From Musa acuminata AAA Group (lineage: Eukaryota; Streptophyta; Magnoliopsida; Zingiberales; Musaceae), in assembly GCF_036884655.1 (NCBI RefSeq), contig NC_088357.1, positions 5,899,501 through 5,963,500 of the forward strand: DNA of 64,000 nucleotides, in the 5' to 3' direction. This document shows positions 38,523 through 51,496 of the stretch, piece by piece (the first letter of the stretch is position 1; every line of letters starts with the position of its first letter). The position numbers and the translations under genes were made by a program. Under the pieces are notes generated by a model. That model was not told where the DNA came from and did no database searches. It worked only from the letters and a program-made list of their open reading frames with translations.

Positions 38523-41294
38523 TGCTCGTTGGCACTTCTCAGTCGATCAGATAAAACCAGAAGGCGATGCATGCCATCGATGTCGCTTCCATCCTCGACG
38601 TGTAATATCATAGACTGTATTATCGATTGGCGTTGCTCATAAATCTTCACTGTTTAATGACTACCGAAGTAGAAGAGTCGGTCGGGCACCGTATATGGCA
38701 AGAACTTGTCAGCTTCTTACAGGTCTCTCAAGTTTCCGAACTGAGAGAGAGCCATTGCATCTTCTTCGTCTGCAAAGCAGGTTGTTGCCTTTCCCTGTCA
38801 TCGAATACAGAGATGATTCAGATTGGCATTTGGATAAGGTTACAAGGGAAAGAAATGCCCCGATGCCGAGGGCAGGAGCTCGTTCGAGCTGTCGCAATAC
38901 TGAAAGCTTTCACGGAATCGAAGGCTCGCCTTTACTGAATCGAGCCCATGCCACTTGCCACTTGCTTTCATGGCATCATGTCAAGCACACATTCTGCTTC
39001 AGCCGAACATGTGCTCCCCGATCACACGCAAGAGGTTATCTGCACAAAATCCGGATCATGTTTGTCTTCTCTGCCGATCCTAATTCCAAAGGAAATAGAG
39101 CATGTAGATCTCCATCTCCAACGCCTGATGCAGGTTTGTAATAATGTCAGTTGATAGACCAACCATGCATGTTTTGTGGCAACGACATCTGATCGGCGCG
39201 CAGCGGCCCACCATGTCTCCTACTGAATCCAGTCAACAAGCAACTCGAACATGTCGCTGTAGAAGGTGTAGAATTCTTTAGGAAATGATGCCTGGGGGTG
39301 GGAAGAACTGTCCTTCCAAGTGCTATGGTTCTTTGTGCCACTTGTCTCGCAATCTACGTGAGACCACTCGAGCGTTGGTATGGGGCAGAAATGGACTGAA
39401 GTGGGGAAGCCGCCATCGCCACTAGGGGAGAAGCTTTCCTTTTGGACGAGAATTGTCCCTCATTCAGTGGCCTCTGAGGAATTGGGGTCCATTTGGTAAC
39501 TCTCTTTTGACCCATAGATCGATCGAAAGCGCAACATCTCATCAGAACTGCTCAGCGCAAGTCATCAATGGATCTGCCTCATCGTCTCTTCGTCACTGCA
39601 TGGAGATGAGAGAGCTAATGAAGACAGACACAAACTGATCCATTTATGATCCAATACCTCTGCAGAAGGCTACGGACACTGTGACTCCTGCTGCTTCCTT
39701 CAGGGAAATGTACTCCGAAGGGTTCACCTTTGCCTGCACAGTATAGATGAATCAACTATGATTGGAGTCTCTTCTTCTATCCTGTATGCCGACCATCTGG
39801 TTGACCAACCCTTTAATGGGCGTATCAATCTGCAGAATCATGCAAGGACTCCTTTCCGCTTGCCGGAGAACAGTCCAAGAACAGTCTTCTCTCTGGTGCA
39901 TCAGCATCTACACAGCGACTCCTCTGAAACTTACGCTAGAATACATTAGATTTCAGATGCATTTCAAGGATAAGTTCTTAAATGTAATGCCAATGCAAAA
40001 AATATTACCCAACATCCTTCCTTGCTTGCAACAAGATAACCTATTATAATCAAAAAGATAACTTCATCGTATCAGAATTCTTTAAGATCGAAACCTGCTT
40101 TTGCCATTTATTCATCGCAAAAAAGGGGGAAAAAAACTGCAAAAGTTGAAGTATCTACTCGTATTGCTGACCAAAGATGTAATCATCAATCCAGAACTGG
40201 TTTTGATAATCTATTAGATCGACACGGTATCGTATATCAAATAAAACTAAAACAAAAAATAACTATACATTTCACATCTGTGTATCATTGGACCATTAAA
40301 CATCAATCGGTTTGCATGTTTTTTTGCCTTCTCACAAGCAGCAGCTTGGCATCTTCTTGAATTATCTTTACCCATCTTGGTTCAGAGTCCTGTGGCAAAA
40401 AGGAGTGAATAGATTCAGGTGTTTATTACTTGAAGCTTCTATTAAATATCTTTGAGGAAAATTAGTTTAGGACTAAACAGGGGAATGCTGCAAATAGGAC
40501 AGATCTTACGCAAGTGAAACATAGATCTCTGCATTTTACTAGGACTTGTAACATGATCATTCATTGTATTTGAGCACCGAGATCTCAGAGATCCCTGAAA
40601 CTGCTATTAGTCCCTCAGTGAGCAAAGGTTAATTTCCAAGAATGACAGGTTTAAGATTCATGGCAAGATAGATAGCATCCTAAACTTGGATGACAAACAG
40701 TGGAAATTACATCAAAGGCAAAGGGAAAATGAGGCACCAAAAGACGCATGCCACCATTATTTTATGTCTTTTTTCTTCCCATCCAATAGCAACATGTTGT
40801 AAAGATCAAGCCAGAAGCATTGAATCATACACATTCTAAGACTAATCTTGTCATTCTTGTACCTCCAGCTTTTAAGATGGCTGCACAAAGTGTTGTTTCC
40901 TCGTATAAATGAACTCATAGATTAAATGGCTAACAGGCACATCTCAAGTGTATGCCACTTTGGTAGTATCAGAGAACTCTAGACTTTAATTACATTCATC
41001 CTACAATCGCAGCAAGAGAGCTCAAAATCTCCGACATGAGAGAGCAGATGTCAAATTAGCAGTTTCTCCTCTCCAAGTGTGAAGATTTTATCGCAAAAAG
41101 AAAAATCAGCATCATATATTAAATAATATACAAAATTTTAAATACCCTAAACACTCCAATTTTTTTCAGCATGTGTACCTCTCCTGACTAACTTCATCAG
41201 TAAGCAAGTGTCAGGGGTTCAAGCTTGCAGGGTCCAAGCAACAGGAATGTATTCACCTAGAAGCACATTCAGGATTGTCGTGTCTTGAAAACTT
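38523..41294. other. Intergenic between convergent NF-YB and bZIP
   Basis: No gene is assigned. Several medium ORFs on both strands around 38690-39950 have no recognisable domain and no consistent splice structure. A truncated SINE tail is at about 40060-40125. The rest is 3' flanking sequence for both genes. Confidence 0.4.
40060..40125 (+). mobile_element. Truncated SINE 3' end
   Basis: The stretch AAGATCGAAACCTGCTTTTG followed by CCATTTATTCATCGCAAAAAA aligns with the box-B to A-tail part of the SINE at 6176-6324 (GATCTTGAATCCTGCTTTCG, CCACTTACTCTTTGACAAAA). The 5' half with box A is missing. Confidence 0.5.
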
Positions 41295-43473
41295 CTACGA
41301 CGGTCTGATGCCCAGTACATCCAACGTATCAGCAGGCCAGTAAAGTCTGCTCAATATCTCCTGTTTCAATGAAAAATATGAGATCATATAAAAAAAATAA
41401 AAATTCCTATCTTTCCTGTTTGTAATATGAGACTATATCAAAAATCGATAGAAGTTCCTATACAAAATAAAGAGTGCTAAAAAGAGGCCATATTCTACCT
41501 TGCGGCCCAAGTACATAACTGAATGGCCAAGGGACATAACATATTTGAAATTTAAGGTATTCTTAACTGATTATGTGGGACAAGCAAATTGGAGCTTCTG
41601 CACTTTCTAATCACCAGGATTCACTCTAATGGAAGTCATCAACAAACCCAACTAAGAGAGTATCACGGAATTAAAATGATAGAATACATAGAGACTAGAA
41701 TAATTTTAACAACCATGGGTGCACTTGATTATTATTCCATGAGAAACCGATTGGCAGAAGATCCTTGTGAAGTCTACAGGAATCTTTGACAATCGATTAG
41801 TTTACACAAAAAAAGGTTAATAGATAAGAAAATTAACTAACCATGATTCTTATGCTTCCAGCTTCTAAATCCTCGATCCTTTTCATGAGAATTTCATTCT
41901 TTGCTTTGAGTACATCATTCTCATTTTTCAATACGGCCATCATCCTTGCTGAGTCCTCGTATTCTTGCTAGTGAAAAAGGAAAAAATAGTTAAACCCAGG
42001 GAACGCATAGTCCATTCTATGTAAGACAGTTTAAAAGGCAAAAATGCATAAGAATTTATGAAAATCAGAATTAAAACTTTAATATATAGAAAGAAGTTTA
42101 CAAACATTGACAAAAACATAAAAGAAAAAAAAAAAGGCATGGATGTTCTTATTCCGCATTACTCCTCCAAACCACATAAGCTTGTCCACCACTTGTTATA
42201 CATGATTCAACATTGGCTAACTTGTAAGAAGAATCTACGTTTTGAAACCCAGCACCCCTATGAAATTTATGTTGCTGAGTCAGTTATAAACAATGAAAGC
42301 ACAGTGAACCATTCTACCATCAAATGCTTATATCTGGCTGTTGAATTATCCATGCCACGTGGTGCAAGTGTTTGGATGGAAGGGTTCCAGGTGCCTCTAC
42401 AGTCAAACAAGTTACTTGAATTAATGTCGTCTTTCTTCATCCTTAGAGAATGTTTCTCTTCTCCAAATTCTTTTTCCATTACCATCCAAATCTAATGACC
42501 ATTTCCTTCTGTTCTCATCCTCATCAATTATCCCTCCTCCTCTCTATCCATCTTTATTAGGCAGATCAGAGAGGTTCAACTATGCCCAGATTTTTTTTTC
42601 CTATCTTCCTCTAGCCATTTCCCAGCCTATCTCTTAGTCTCACATAACTTTTGCACATTCTTTCACTATGATTTAGAGCATCCTAAATAATGGCACATTT
42701 GATTTCTATATTGTCCAAGAGAAATAAACCGCACCAATTCATCCCACTAATATTTACAAAGAAATCATGGAAAACAAGTGCTTTGCCTTCCTGGAAAATG
42801 CTCAAGGAAAAGAACAAAAAGAAGAGAACAAGAAAAGACAAAAAAGGATCCCACATATAATCCAAACAGCATCTCTAAGTTGCCTAAAAATGCATACCAT
42901 TTTACGTATTCTTGACCTTCTTGCCGACTCCCTATTTGCCTGTTTTCTTCTCTCCCTGAATCCGTCGTCATCCTAGCAACAATTGCAATGGTCAGTGGGG
43001 TAACATGTTAAGAAACCAAAAATAGGAAACAGAAAAAGATAATCATGAAGGCTGAACATATCCTTGGTGTAATATAAACAATTAAGAGTGAAACCAGTAA
43101 TATAATATGCAATATGAGCTTTGATGGGGTATAGCTCTTCAAATTACCTACAATCACTGCTGTTCATGCATGACAGGGTTCGTTTCATAGCAGCAATGGT
43201 GCAGACTTCATTTTGTTTGATGTTACTCTTGAAGGCACAGGTTCAATATGGGAAGAACTCCAAAGGTCTAATGTATAGTAAATGGCATTTAGTTTTCTTT
43301 TTCCGTTAAACTTTAGAATCACTCGATCTGTCATGTTTTGAAGGAGAGGAATGAAAACTGCCAGTGAATTGCAAATTATGGAAAGGCTTGAAGCTTTTTC
43401 TACTTTGACTGACCTTTTACGAAAAAGACTTTACCCATTTTGTGATCCATGCTGCACAGGTAATTTCATCCCA

Positions 43474-43506
<33 letters not shown>

Positions 43507-45472
43507 TACAGGCTTCAAATGAAATATATAACTTGTAACTTCAGACAAATATATATATATAATTTTTCTTATCTTAAACAACTACCTACAAGTGGTGACT
43601 AGTAAAGGATGGATAGAATGAAAAGACAACAAAATGATACCAGGCTACAATACTGATGACTCCAGATGACTAATCAACAGAAAGTCATGCCCACTACAAG
43701 GAAGAGGCAAGTTTTAAGCTCTACACTTGGCATCTCAATTCTCAAATAATTATCTACCTTGCAATCAGTTTTATCACAGTTCACCAGAAAGTCATCGACA
43801 TCATTCACAATCAGACACTTTATCATCTCTCCACATGTCACTCAGTTTGAAGTTTTTTAGAGCATCCTCTTGTTTTCCTAGAATCACAAAGTAAGATGTC
43901 CCTAATTAATGATGCATTTGGTTTCCAGACTGTCCTAGAGAAGCAAACCACACCATTCCATCACACTAAATAGTTTCAAAGAAATCATAGAAGCCAATCC
44001 TCAAGAAACTTGATATCCGTGGTGTAAAGAAAGCATCAACATATCCTTGGTGCAAATAATTAAGAGTGAAAACCAGTAAAACAATATGCAACATGTGCTG
44101 TGATGGGGTATATTTCCCGAGAAATTACCTGCAACCGCTGTTGTTTATGCGCAACCGGGTCATTTCCTAGCAATGGTGATGGATAACTACATTGGTCGAT
44201 CTCTGTGTTCAATTCAGTTTCAGAACCAGGTGGCAATGCCCTTAGCAGTAGTGATTCTGGTGAAACTGACAGCGTTTTGACAGAATGCTCCCCTCTAACA
44301 TCAGATGCTTCGTTGTCGATACCATTATGTTGATCAGCAGTTAGCAGATGTAAAGCTTCACCTAAGCAATTACAAAGTAGAATTTTGCACTCACACACAA
44401 GCTACTGATCCATAAAAGCCAAAATCATACAAGTCAATGAACGGACCCTTGGTGACTATGTCTCCGTATCTTCTCTTTCTAGATGACAAGAAGCCCTAAA
44501 TACCAAAGAAAGATTAGAATAAGCAAAAATCAATAGGTAACTACTTTACTCTATGCATATAAGTTGTGACAAGCAAGCACGCCAAAGAACGCCATCATGC
44601 ATGCTTAAAGAAGAATAACAGCTTAAGAACAAACTAGTGATGTATATCAGCCTATCTGCTGAGTTTAAGGACAATGCTATCTCCATGACCACAAACAGAA
44701 ATATGACACAGTAATCACCACACGTTAATTCATCAATGCAGCAAATAAATATTACCTTCCATTCATCGTGATCAACGCTGCAGTTGAAACATAAAATAAA
44801 TGTTCATGACTGATTTAAACAACTGAAGAAAAGAAAAAACAAGAATCAAACTCACTAGCTAGAGCTAGAATTCTTTCCAGACGCAGAGGATTTTCTGTCA
44901 ACACGTCCAGATTTCTCTGGAGATCCCTCTGCTTTGCTTGCGGGACTCTCGTTCCTCTCCTCCTCCTCCTGCGGCAGAGGCCTCTCCTGGATTGTAGGAG
45001 CCGGATAAGGCGTCATCTGAGTACAATTAAAACCATAACGTATTCAGCAATCAATCAAGAATCCAATGACATCGTACTAGCGACCACAAATCATGGAAGA
45101 TTAACATGGGCAGGCACAGAGGAAGACACGAAATTGCGTTGTCATAGAGCGGCTGGAAGTTATCCGAAGAGAAAAAGCAATTAAAATCGATTGTTTCCTT
45201 AGTCAGTCGACTCGAAAGTAACACAAACAAAGTAAAGAAGAGAACGCAATTCTCTCTTTCCGGTCCCTGCCAACCTGGGCCCGCAGGAAGACAGGAGGCA
45301 CTGCCCTCCCCTTGGCTGCCGCTGCCGCTGCGGTTTCCGGCGCCCACACCGGAGGCTGCACGTGCGGAGTTGGTGGAGACAGGTTCGATCTTCGTGGCAT
45401 CAGCTGCAGTTCTTGAGGCGCCGCAGCTTCGGAGGTGGAGGCGAAAGCGGACTCCTTCGCAGGCGAACCCAT
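41295..45472 (-). CDS. bZIP transcription factor, GBF-like, atypical
   Basis: A 309-residue bZIP protein in eight exons (5' to 3'): 45472-45275, 45016-44856, 44777-44756, 44495-44447, 44361-44129, 42972-42898, 41967-41842, 41360-41295. All phases (0,2,0,1,0,0,0) agree. The basic region is RRKQANRESARRSRIRK, nearly that of G-box binding factors, with the N-x7-R spacing intact. The zipper heptads read Ser, Leu, Leu, Leu, Leu (first Leu replaced). The N-terminus starts MGSPAKES and contains VPPVFLRAQMTPYPAP, a short remnant of the proline-rich GBF activation region; the usual long block is absent. A Ser-rich stretch (SGRVDRKSSASGKNSSSSS) resembles the GBF middle part. Expected to bind ACGT cores in the nucleus. 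A (CATA)n run at 43472-43503 and a decayed exon copy lie in the 1.16-kb intron 5. Confidence 0.75.
42660..43200. repeat. Decayed duplicate of a bZIP intron-exon segment
   Basis: Sequence at about 42660-43200 matches about 43870-44200 in pieces. Shared words are TTTAGAGCATCCT, a CCAAGAGAA../CCTAGAGAA.. GCA/AACC stretch followed by CAAAGAAATCAT, CTTGGTG..AATTAAGAGTGAAA, GATGGGGTATA and the exon-5 3' edge. The 43.1-kb copy keeps a recognisable donor (reverse complement TGTAG|GTAATTT), but the frame corresponding to exon 5 contains stop codons. The live basic-region exon (42898-42972) lies within the span of the duplicate. Confidence 0.6.
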
Positions 45473-45629
45473 CCCAGCTCACCAGAACTACGAAACACCG
45501 AAATAGCATCAAGATCAGTAACAAGAAGAAGAAAGCAAACGCCAACGACTTGCGATTGGAGAAAGAGAATGCATATGACGGTAATCGCGGAACCGGCGTC
45601 GGCGGCCAAGAAACTAGGTTGGGGCGAGG

Positions 45630-45848
45630 AGGGTGAATGGGCGGATTATATGGAGAGGAGTGTGGGGCATGGCTTGCCCAGTATGGCAAACTCTACTTGC
45701 AAACGGAGAGAGAGAGAGAGAGGAAGAGGAAGGAAGGTGAATGGACGGATTATATGGAGAGGAGTGGCGGGCAAGGCTTGCCCAGTATGGCAAACTCTAC
45801 TTGCAAACAGAGAGAGAGAGAGAGAGAGAGAGAGGAAGAGGAAGGAAG
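45630..45848. repeat. Tandem repeat with (GA)n upstream of bZIP
   Basis: A unit of about 104-110 bp (GAATGG.CGGATTATATGGAG to CTCTACTTGCAAAC plus a GA run) occurs twice, at about 45631-45735 and 45736-45848. The GA runs differ in length. On the bZIP strand these are CT tracts located 160-380 bp upstream of the start codon, in the probable leader or core promoter. Confidence 0.8.
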
Positions 45849-48800
45849 GGTGACTGCGATCGCCGATTTTGGATCGGCGGAGGGATAGAATCCAAAAGAG
45901 GAAAGGAGTAAGAATCGCGATGGCGCATGGAAGGGTGACCGGCATTATAATTACATGAAGGTTTCTTGATGACGCAGCATCGCGTGCGGGCATTCAGGTG
46001 GACGGCCACGTCGTCATCTCGGAAGAAATTAATTCTTCATAATATTGAATAATTTCCCGGAAAAGAAAAGCCAATTGCGCATAGAGAGCCTATTTAAAAT
46101 ATGGTATGAATAATTCTTAATCTTCATCCAAGACTACTAAATTCTTCATATAAATTATTTTAGGAGACCACGAAATCTATATAAAGTTGATAATTAAGAT
46201 AGGCAGGAATTAGAAGGAATAAAATTTGAATAAGATATTTTTAAATAATGTTATAACGTTTTGGTTCGATAATAAAACACATTATAAGTCCATCCAAATA
46301 TATTACAACTTGATAGTGTGCTTTTTTGAGTATCTAACTTTAAGAATACTTGGAAAACAATTTAAAATAGCAACAATCCAAAGACATTAAGTTGTATTAA
46401 TTTCTTCAATACATAATTTGAATATTTCCTCAATAAATGAGTGCATGAGATTCACATGAATAATTCTTCGAATGACATATTAGTTTAATAATTATTATAA
46501 GTGTCATTGTAAAAATTACAGTAAACAATTTAGTGGTTCTAAATACCAAAATTGTTACATGATTCACAAAAGTAAATTTCAAGTGACCTGTCACAAAAAT
46601 AAATTTACATGACAACACAAATGTAGAATAAGAACATGCAGGTGCTCTTTTGGTCTCATCATGCTCGTCCATGGTGAGGTTCCAAGCATATAATCTCGAG
46701 TTCTCCAACAAATAGAAAAACAAGGAAATACAAGCTGTCAAATGAATCTAATGTATCAAACATTATTGCATCAACAACTAATCTCTTGAACATACAATTA
46801 TCACTGCATTGTTTGTGTTACAATATATAAAGATGAGTAAAAAAAGCTGAATTCTTAACCTGTATGGCAGCACTGATCTGTGGTAGCTTCACCTAAAATA
46901 TAGGTGTTTTAATATCTTGCAAAAGAAGTGACAGATTAAGATGGTGTAAGATCAAAGGAATCTATGTCAACTCCTTTTGAGTTCATCTGCATTAAATACT
47001 TTGTAACTTTATCGATCACAATTTGTTCAAGATAGATTATCAATAACAACTATATTACTTCCAAAAAAATTGTAAGTGGGCTAGATGATGAAGGAACAAA
47101 GCAAAGCATGATAAATCAAGTCGACCTTTCATCAAAAGATGGAAGTAAAAACGTATATTGAAAGGCATAACAAATAAAATGATTTTTTGCTCAATTCTGT
47201 GGATTCCTTCGACTCCAGATGAAGAAGAGTCCGCTCTCAAAGAGGTGAGATGAAGAAGGGCATCCAGCTCAAATGTACTTGAGAGCTCAAAATGAGTACG
47301 CTCTCAAGGAGGCATCATGTTTTTAGACACATAACAATCTAAATATAAACTAGGCCAAATCAACTTCGTCATGCCGAGTTGATGGGCATTTGTGACACGA
47401 ACAAAAGTCCAATGCATTTTTCAATCATCTAAAATGAGACAAGGCTTACTAGTCTAACTCCTGTATCAGCTGCTTAACTATATTCTAGCAAAAGAATGTG
47501 ATTAAGCCACCGATTTATTGGCATCTTCATGTAATATAAATGATATATTCTAAAGGCAGGCTCTTCCCCTTATTCTCAATGACCATAGGCCTAATCTCTC
47601 AGCTACAGGTATCCTCGTTGGCACAAAATAAGAAAAAAGACAAAACAGAATGACATTTAGCATGTACATTATCAACCATAAGTACAATATTATTCATAAC
47701 TTGCAATTGATATAAAATTTGAATAAGAGTTAGAAACTTGGAATACTACCAGCATATAGAATCAATGTACAGATGCATCGGAAAACTACAATTTGAATTA
47801 CATGCCAATAGTCAGAGTTATTTTGACAAGAATGAACGTACTAATTGTATACTACACTATGATGATACAAATAAAATAATAACAGACTTGAGATGTGCCC
47901 ATGAGGAGAGATGTTCGAAACTACTTTAAAACAAATGAGAGCATTCACTATCAATGTTAAGCACCACAAGCAACTTGTACTACTTATCTAAATGCTGCTA
48001 TAAGTAATCATGAAGGGCCTACTGGGTACATTTAAGAGTGGATATTTTTGAAAAGTATAATCAAATAAGAATTTACTATTACAAAAAATAAGAACCAAAC
48101 AACCACATACAAAACAGTGACTGGAATATTTAAATATAGTATCAAGCAGCCTTCCCCAGATAGTCTTCAACTTGGTGATAAAGCCTTCTTCATGAAAACC
48201 TGTTCCTGCTCTAAATATATTAGGTGATTTCCAAAATATGAATCTCTATGTAACTCTATGAAAGAAAAACAAAAAAATAATAATAAGCCGCATAAGAATC
48301 GCTTCCTAAAATTAAATAAAAAGTTGAAACTGAACTAAACTGTCAAGATATGGAACTTCTCAAAAGTTGAAGGATTTAAATATTTCAAGTCAGCTAAACT
48401 TGCCACATTCACAGAGAAACCAGTTAAATTCAAGATCCAGTAAGTAGTAGTTTCCTTGGAAGCAAATCGACTTCCATAGTATAAATTACCTATGATCCAA
48501 ATCAGTGAATGGCAATAGAAATCCTAATTTAAAATTTCCCTTTTTTTGCATAACCCGATGAAAAAACAAAGTACAATAACAAGGAGATGCTTGAAATGAA
48601 CAGTAAATCTTAAATATAGAGTGCTGAATATTGAATCAATAAAACAAATCACCATATATAAGATTTTCAAACAAGAGAGGAAAGATCAAGATTCACAAGT
48701 AGTAAAAAAATTAAATTCGTTCAAAAACTTTAAATATTTTATTTGTAGAATATTAAGTGTGGAACTGTTACATGAGTCAGTCCTGGGAAGTGGCTTGCAA

Positions 48801-48969
48801 CTGAACGAATCCCAGCAAGGAAGTCATTAAATACCTAAGCCAGAAGGGGGAAAACGCTTTCCGTTACACATTTCTCAATGAGGAATCAGTCACTGACCAC
48901 CAGGATTATGGGTGATCATGAAAATTTAATTTATAGAAAAGATCAAATTGGCATGTATAGGCATATCTC
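45849..48969. other. Intergenic: bZIP promoter and HPPK/DHPS 3' flank
   Basis: Three kilobases without a recognisable gene, RNA or structured repeat. The sequence is AT-rich; ORFs found here are short and lack domain signatures. The first 150 bp are likely bZIP promoter. Confidence 0.4.
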
Positions 48970-50649
48970 TTAGCTAATTGATTTTTGTTGTTTAAGCATT
49001 GCATCACAGACCTTCGCAGCATCCAGACCATAGCCAACATTATGAACCCTGATGATATTAGCACCAGCCAAAATGCCAGCTGTGACGGCAGCAATGGTGG
49101 CAGGATCTCTCTCATCAGGACTTCTACGGTTGCAGATGTCACCCAAAAATCTTTTTCTAGATGGTCCAAGCAAGATTGGCACATGTGAAGCAGCCAAGCT
49201 TTTCTTACCAATTTCTCTCCGGATGTTTGATAGACCCATAATTAGTTCCAAGTTGTGTTCAGTTTTCTTTGAGAAGCCAATGCCAGGGTCAATTATTATC
49301 CGCCATATGGGAATTCCTGCTAATTCGGCTTCATGCAACCGGTTATATAATTCAGAAGCAACTTGCTCACAAACATCTTCATACTTCAAATTTTCATTAC
49401 TTTGCATGGTAGTTGGATCACCTCTCATATGCATTGCAATATAAGGAACACCAAGGTCTCTTACTACACTCAAAATTTTAGGGTCAAGCTGTCCACCAGA
49501 GACGTCGTTAACAATATGAACCCCTCTGTTTACCGCTACAGATGCAACTTCTGCATAGAATGTATCGACTGACAATAGCTTCCCTTCCACCTCAGGCATT
49601 TTAACAACTGCATCTAATACTGGAATAAGCCTCTGAAGTTCTTCATCAACAGAAAGCCGACTTGCATTAGGGCGTGTAGATTGAGCACCAATATCAATAA
49701 TATCTGCCCCTTCTGAGATCAACAACCTGACCTGAGAAACTGCAACGTTAACTTCCAAAAACTTCCCTCCATCACTAAAACTATCGGGAGTCAGATTTAG
49801 AACACCCATAACATGTGTCTTCTCTGACCAGTCCCATAAATGAGTTCCCATTGGTAAAACTCTTTTCAATCCTTTGCTCCCAATCAAGGATTCACCACCT
49901 AGTTTTTCCCACAATTCAAATATTCCACCTCTTCGTCCTACTAAAGAATGCCAACTTGCCACATTATCATTGTCAATAGATGATCCCAATAGATCGATAA
50001 GAGGTGCTACGACAAAAGCCCTTTCCCATATACGCTCATGAGGCACTATAAGATCTTCAGACTCAATTTTGCACTTCCCATAGAAAAGAATGTCCAGGTC
50101 AATTGGCCTTGGACCATATCTAATTCCATCCTGCCGCCCTAAGTCCCTCTCAATCTGTTTAAGTGCTTTCAATAACTCATGAGGCCCAAGTTTTGTGGTA
50201 CCTCTGACAGCAGAATTCAGAAATAAAGGTTGCTCAGTTACATAAGCAGGCTCTGACTCGTATAAGCAGCCATGTCTTGTGATATTTACACCTAATTTCT
50301 TCATCATTTGCAATGCTTTATTGAAATTATGGATTCTGTCTCCAACATTGCTACCTAAAGCAATCACAACTTCCTCTTCTGAAGATTGAACCGAACATTC
50401 TGCAGAAGAATGGATCCGGTAACAAAATGGGATCGGGTGAAAGTAGGTGCATCTGGAAGTTCTAAAGTTCAATCCTGCAACACAGAGAGATGCGAATTCA
50501 GCCCAAAAAACCTAGCGCATGGGATGATTCTTTTTCTTGCGAAATTATCAGAAAATGCTTCAAAAAACAATACCTATGTGACTATTTGAATGGACAAAGC
50601 CTTTAAACCCATGCCTGAAGATGGGATACATATGCCTAAACATTTCCAT
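48970..50649 (-). CDS. Bifunctional HPPK/DHPS, mitochondrial folate enzyme
   Basis: A 526-residue fusion of 6-hydroxymethyl-dihydropterin pyrophosphokinase and dihydropteroate synthase, which catalyse two successive steps of plant folate synthesis in mitochondria. Exons are 50649-50574 and 50474-48970, phase 1. The N-terminus (MEMFRHMYPIFRHGFKGFVH) is basic and hydrophobic, fitting a mitochondrial presequence; the downstream ATGs at 50643 and 50631 are alternatives. HPPK: ALGSNVGDR, YESEPAY, GPRPIDLDILFYG, VPHERIWERAFV. DHPS: GVLNLTPDSFSDGG, GADIIDIGAQSTRP, VNDVSGG, DPGIGFSKKTEHN, LLGPSRKRFLGD and IIRVHNV; DHPS is the classical sulfonamide target. No motif is missing, so it should be active. 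One short N-terminal intron fits known plant genes. Confidence 0.95.
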
Positions 50650-51455
50650 GCCACGACAGAAAACTGGCAGTATTAATACAACGGCATCCGAGATCCACCG
50701 ATTCGGAAAGGAGATGACGTACGACTTAGTTAAGATCAATGAGATTTAAATGCGGATCCATATGCTGTTCGAAATCTACCCATATAAATTTCTTTTAATT
50801 CCACGATTTTTCTGTAGGTCAGAGATAAGAAAAATAGTCAAGTTTCGCACAAATTTGCTTAATATCCGCTGAAGAAGCTATCAGCAGGCTCATTCTAATG
50901 AAAGTACTTGTAACAAAGAAGCAGCTTTAATATAGAAAAGGATGATACAAGAATGGACCACAAAAAAGACTAGCGAGTCAGCCAAAGCGACACATAAATG
51001 CGTAGCCGATGAGATGAAATCTAAATATTACGAGTTCCAACACACGATCCAGAAGAAAAAGACCATCACTTCAAGCCATATCCAAGGATTCGAAACACAA
51101 AATCTCAAAAATAGATGGTTGTAAGAGTTACTGATGGAGATCTTCAAATGCATGGACTTTCGATAATAATGAATATTAGGGACTAAATCCTACGGTCGTG
51201 TTCCAAGAATCTCCACCAAAAAGAAAGAAAGAAAGAACAACAGTAACAAGGAACCAGGATGGGGCATCAGTCACTGAACTCACAGTTGATGGCATCAAGA
51301 TGTATTTTTGGCTGAACAAACAGGCAGACATGGTCATCTAGTTTCCGTCGGGGAGAAGCGAGGGGATGGGTGGATTAGATCTCGATGGGGTTGGTGGCAG
51401 ACCACTTAGCGGATCTGATCCGTGTCGATCCGTACCCGATCCGGTACTGCAAAGA

Positions 51456-51496
<41 letters not shown>

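Noticed and set aside
38690..39950. Several plus and minus ORFs of 60-150 codons downstream of NF-YB
   Set aside because: They show no domain, no consistent codon bias and no phase-consistent splice partners; they are best read as chance ORFs in flanking sequence.
45051..45689. 212-codon minus-strand ORF overlapping bZIP exon 1
   Set aside because: It is in a different frame from the phase-consistent bZIP exons and runs through the intron; the MGSPAKES frame fits the family.
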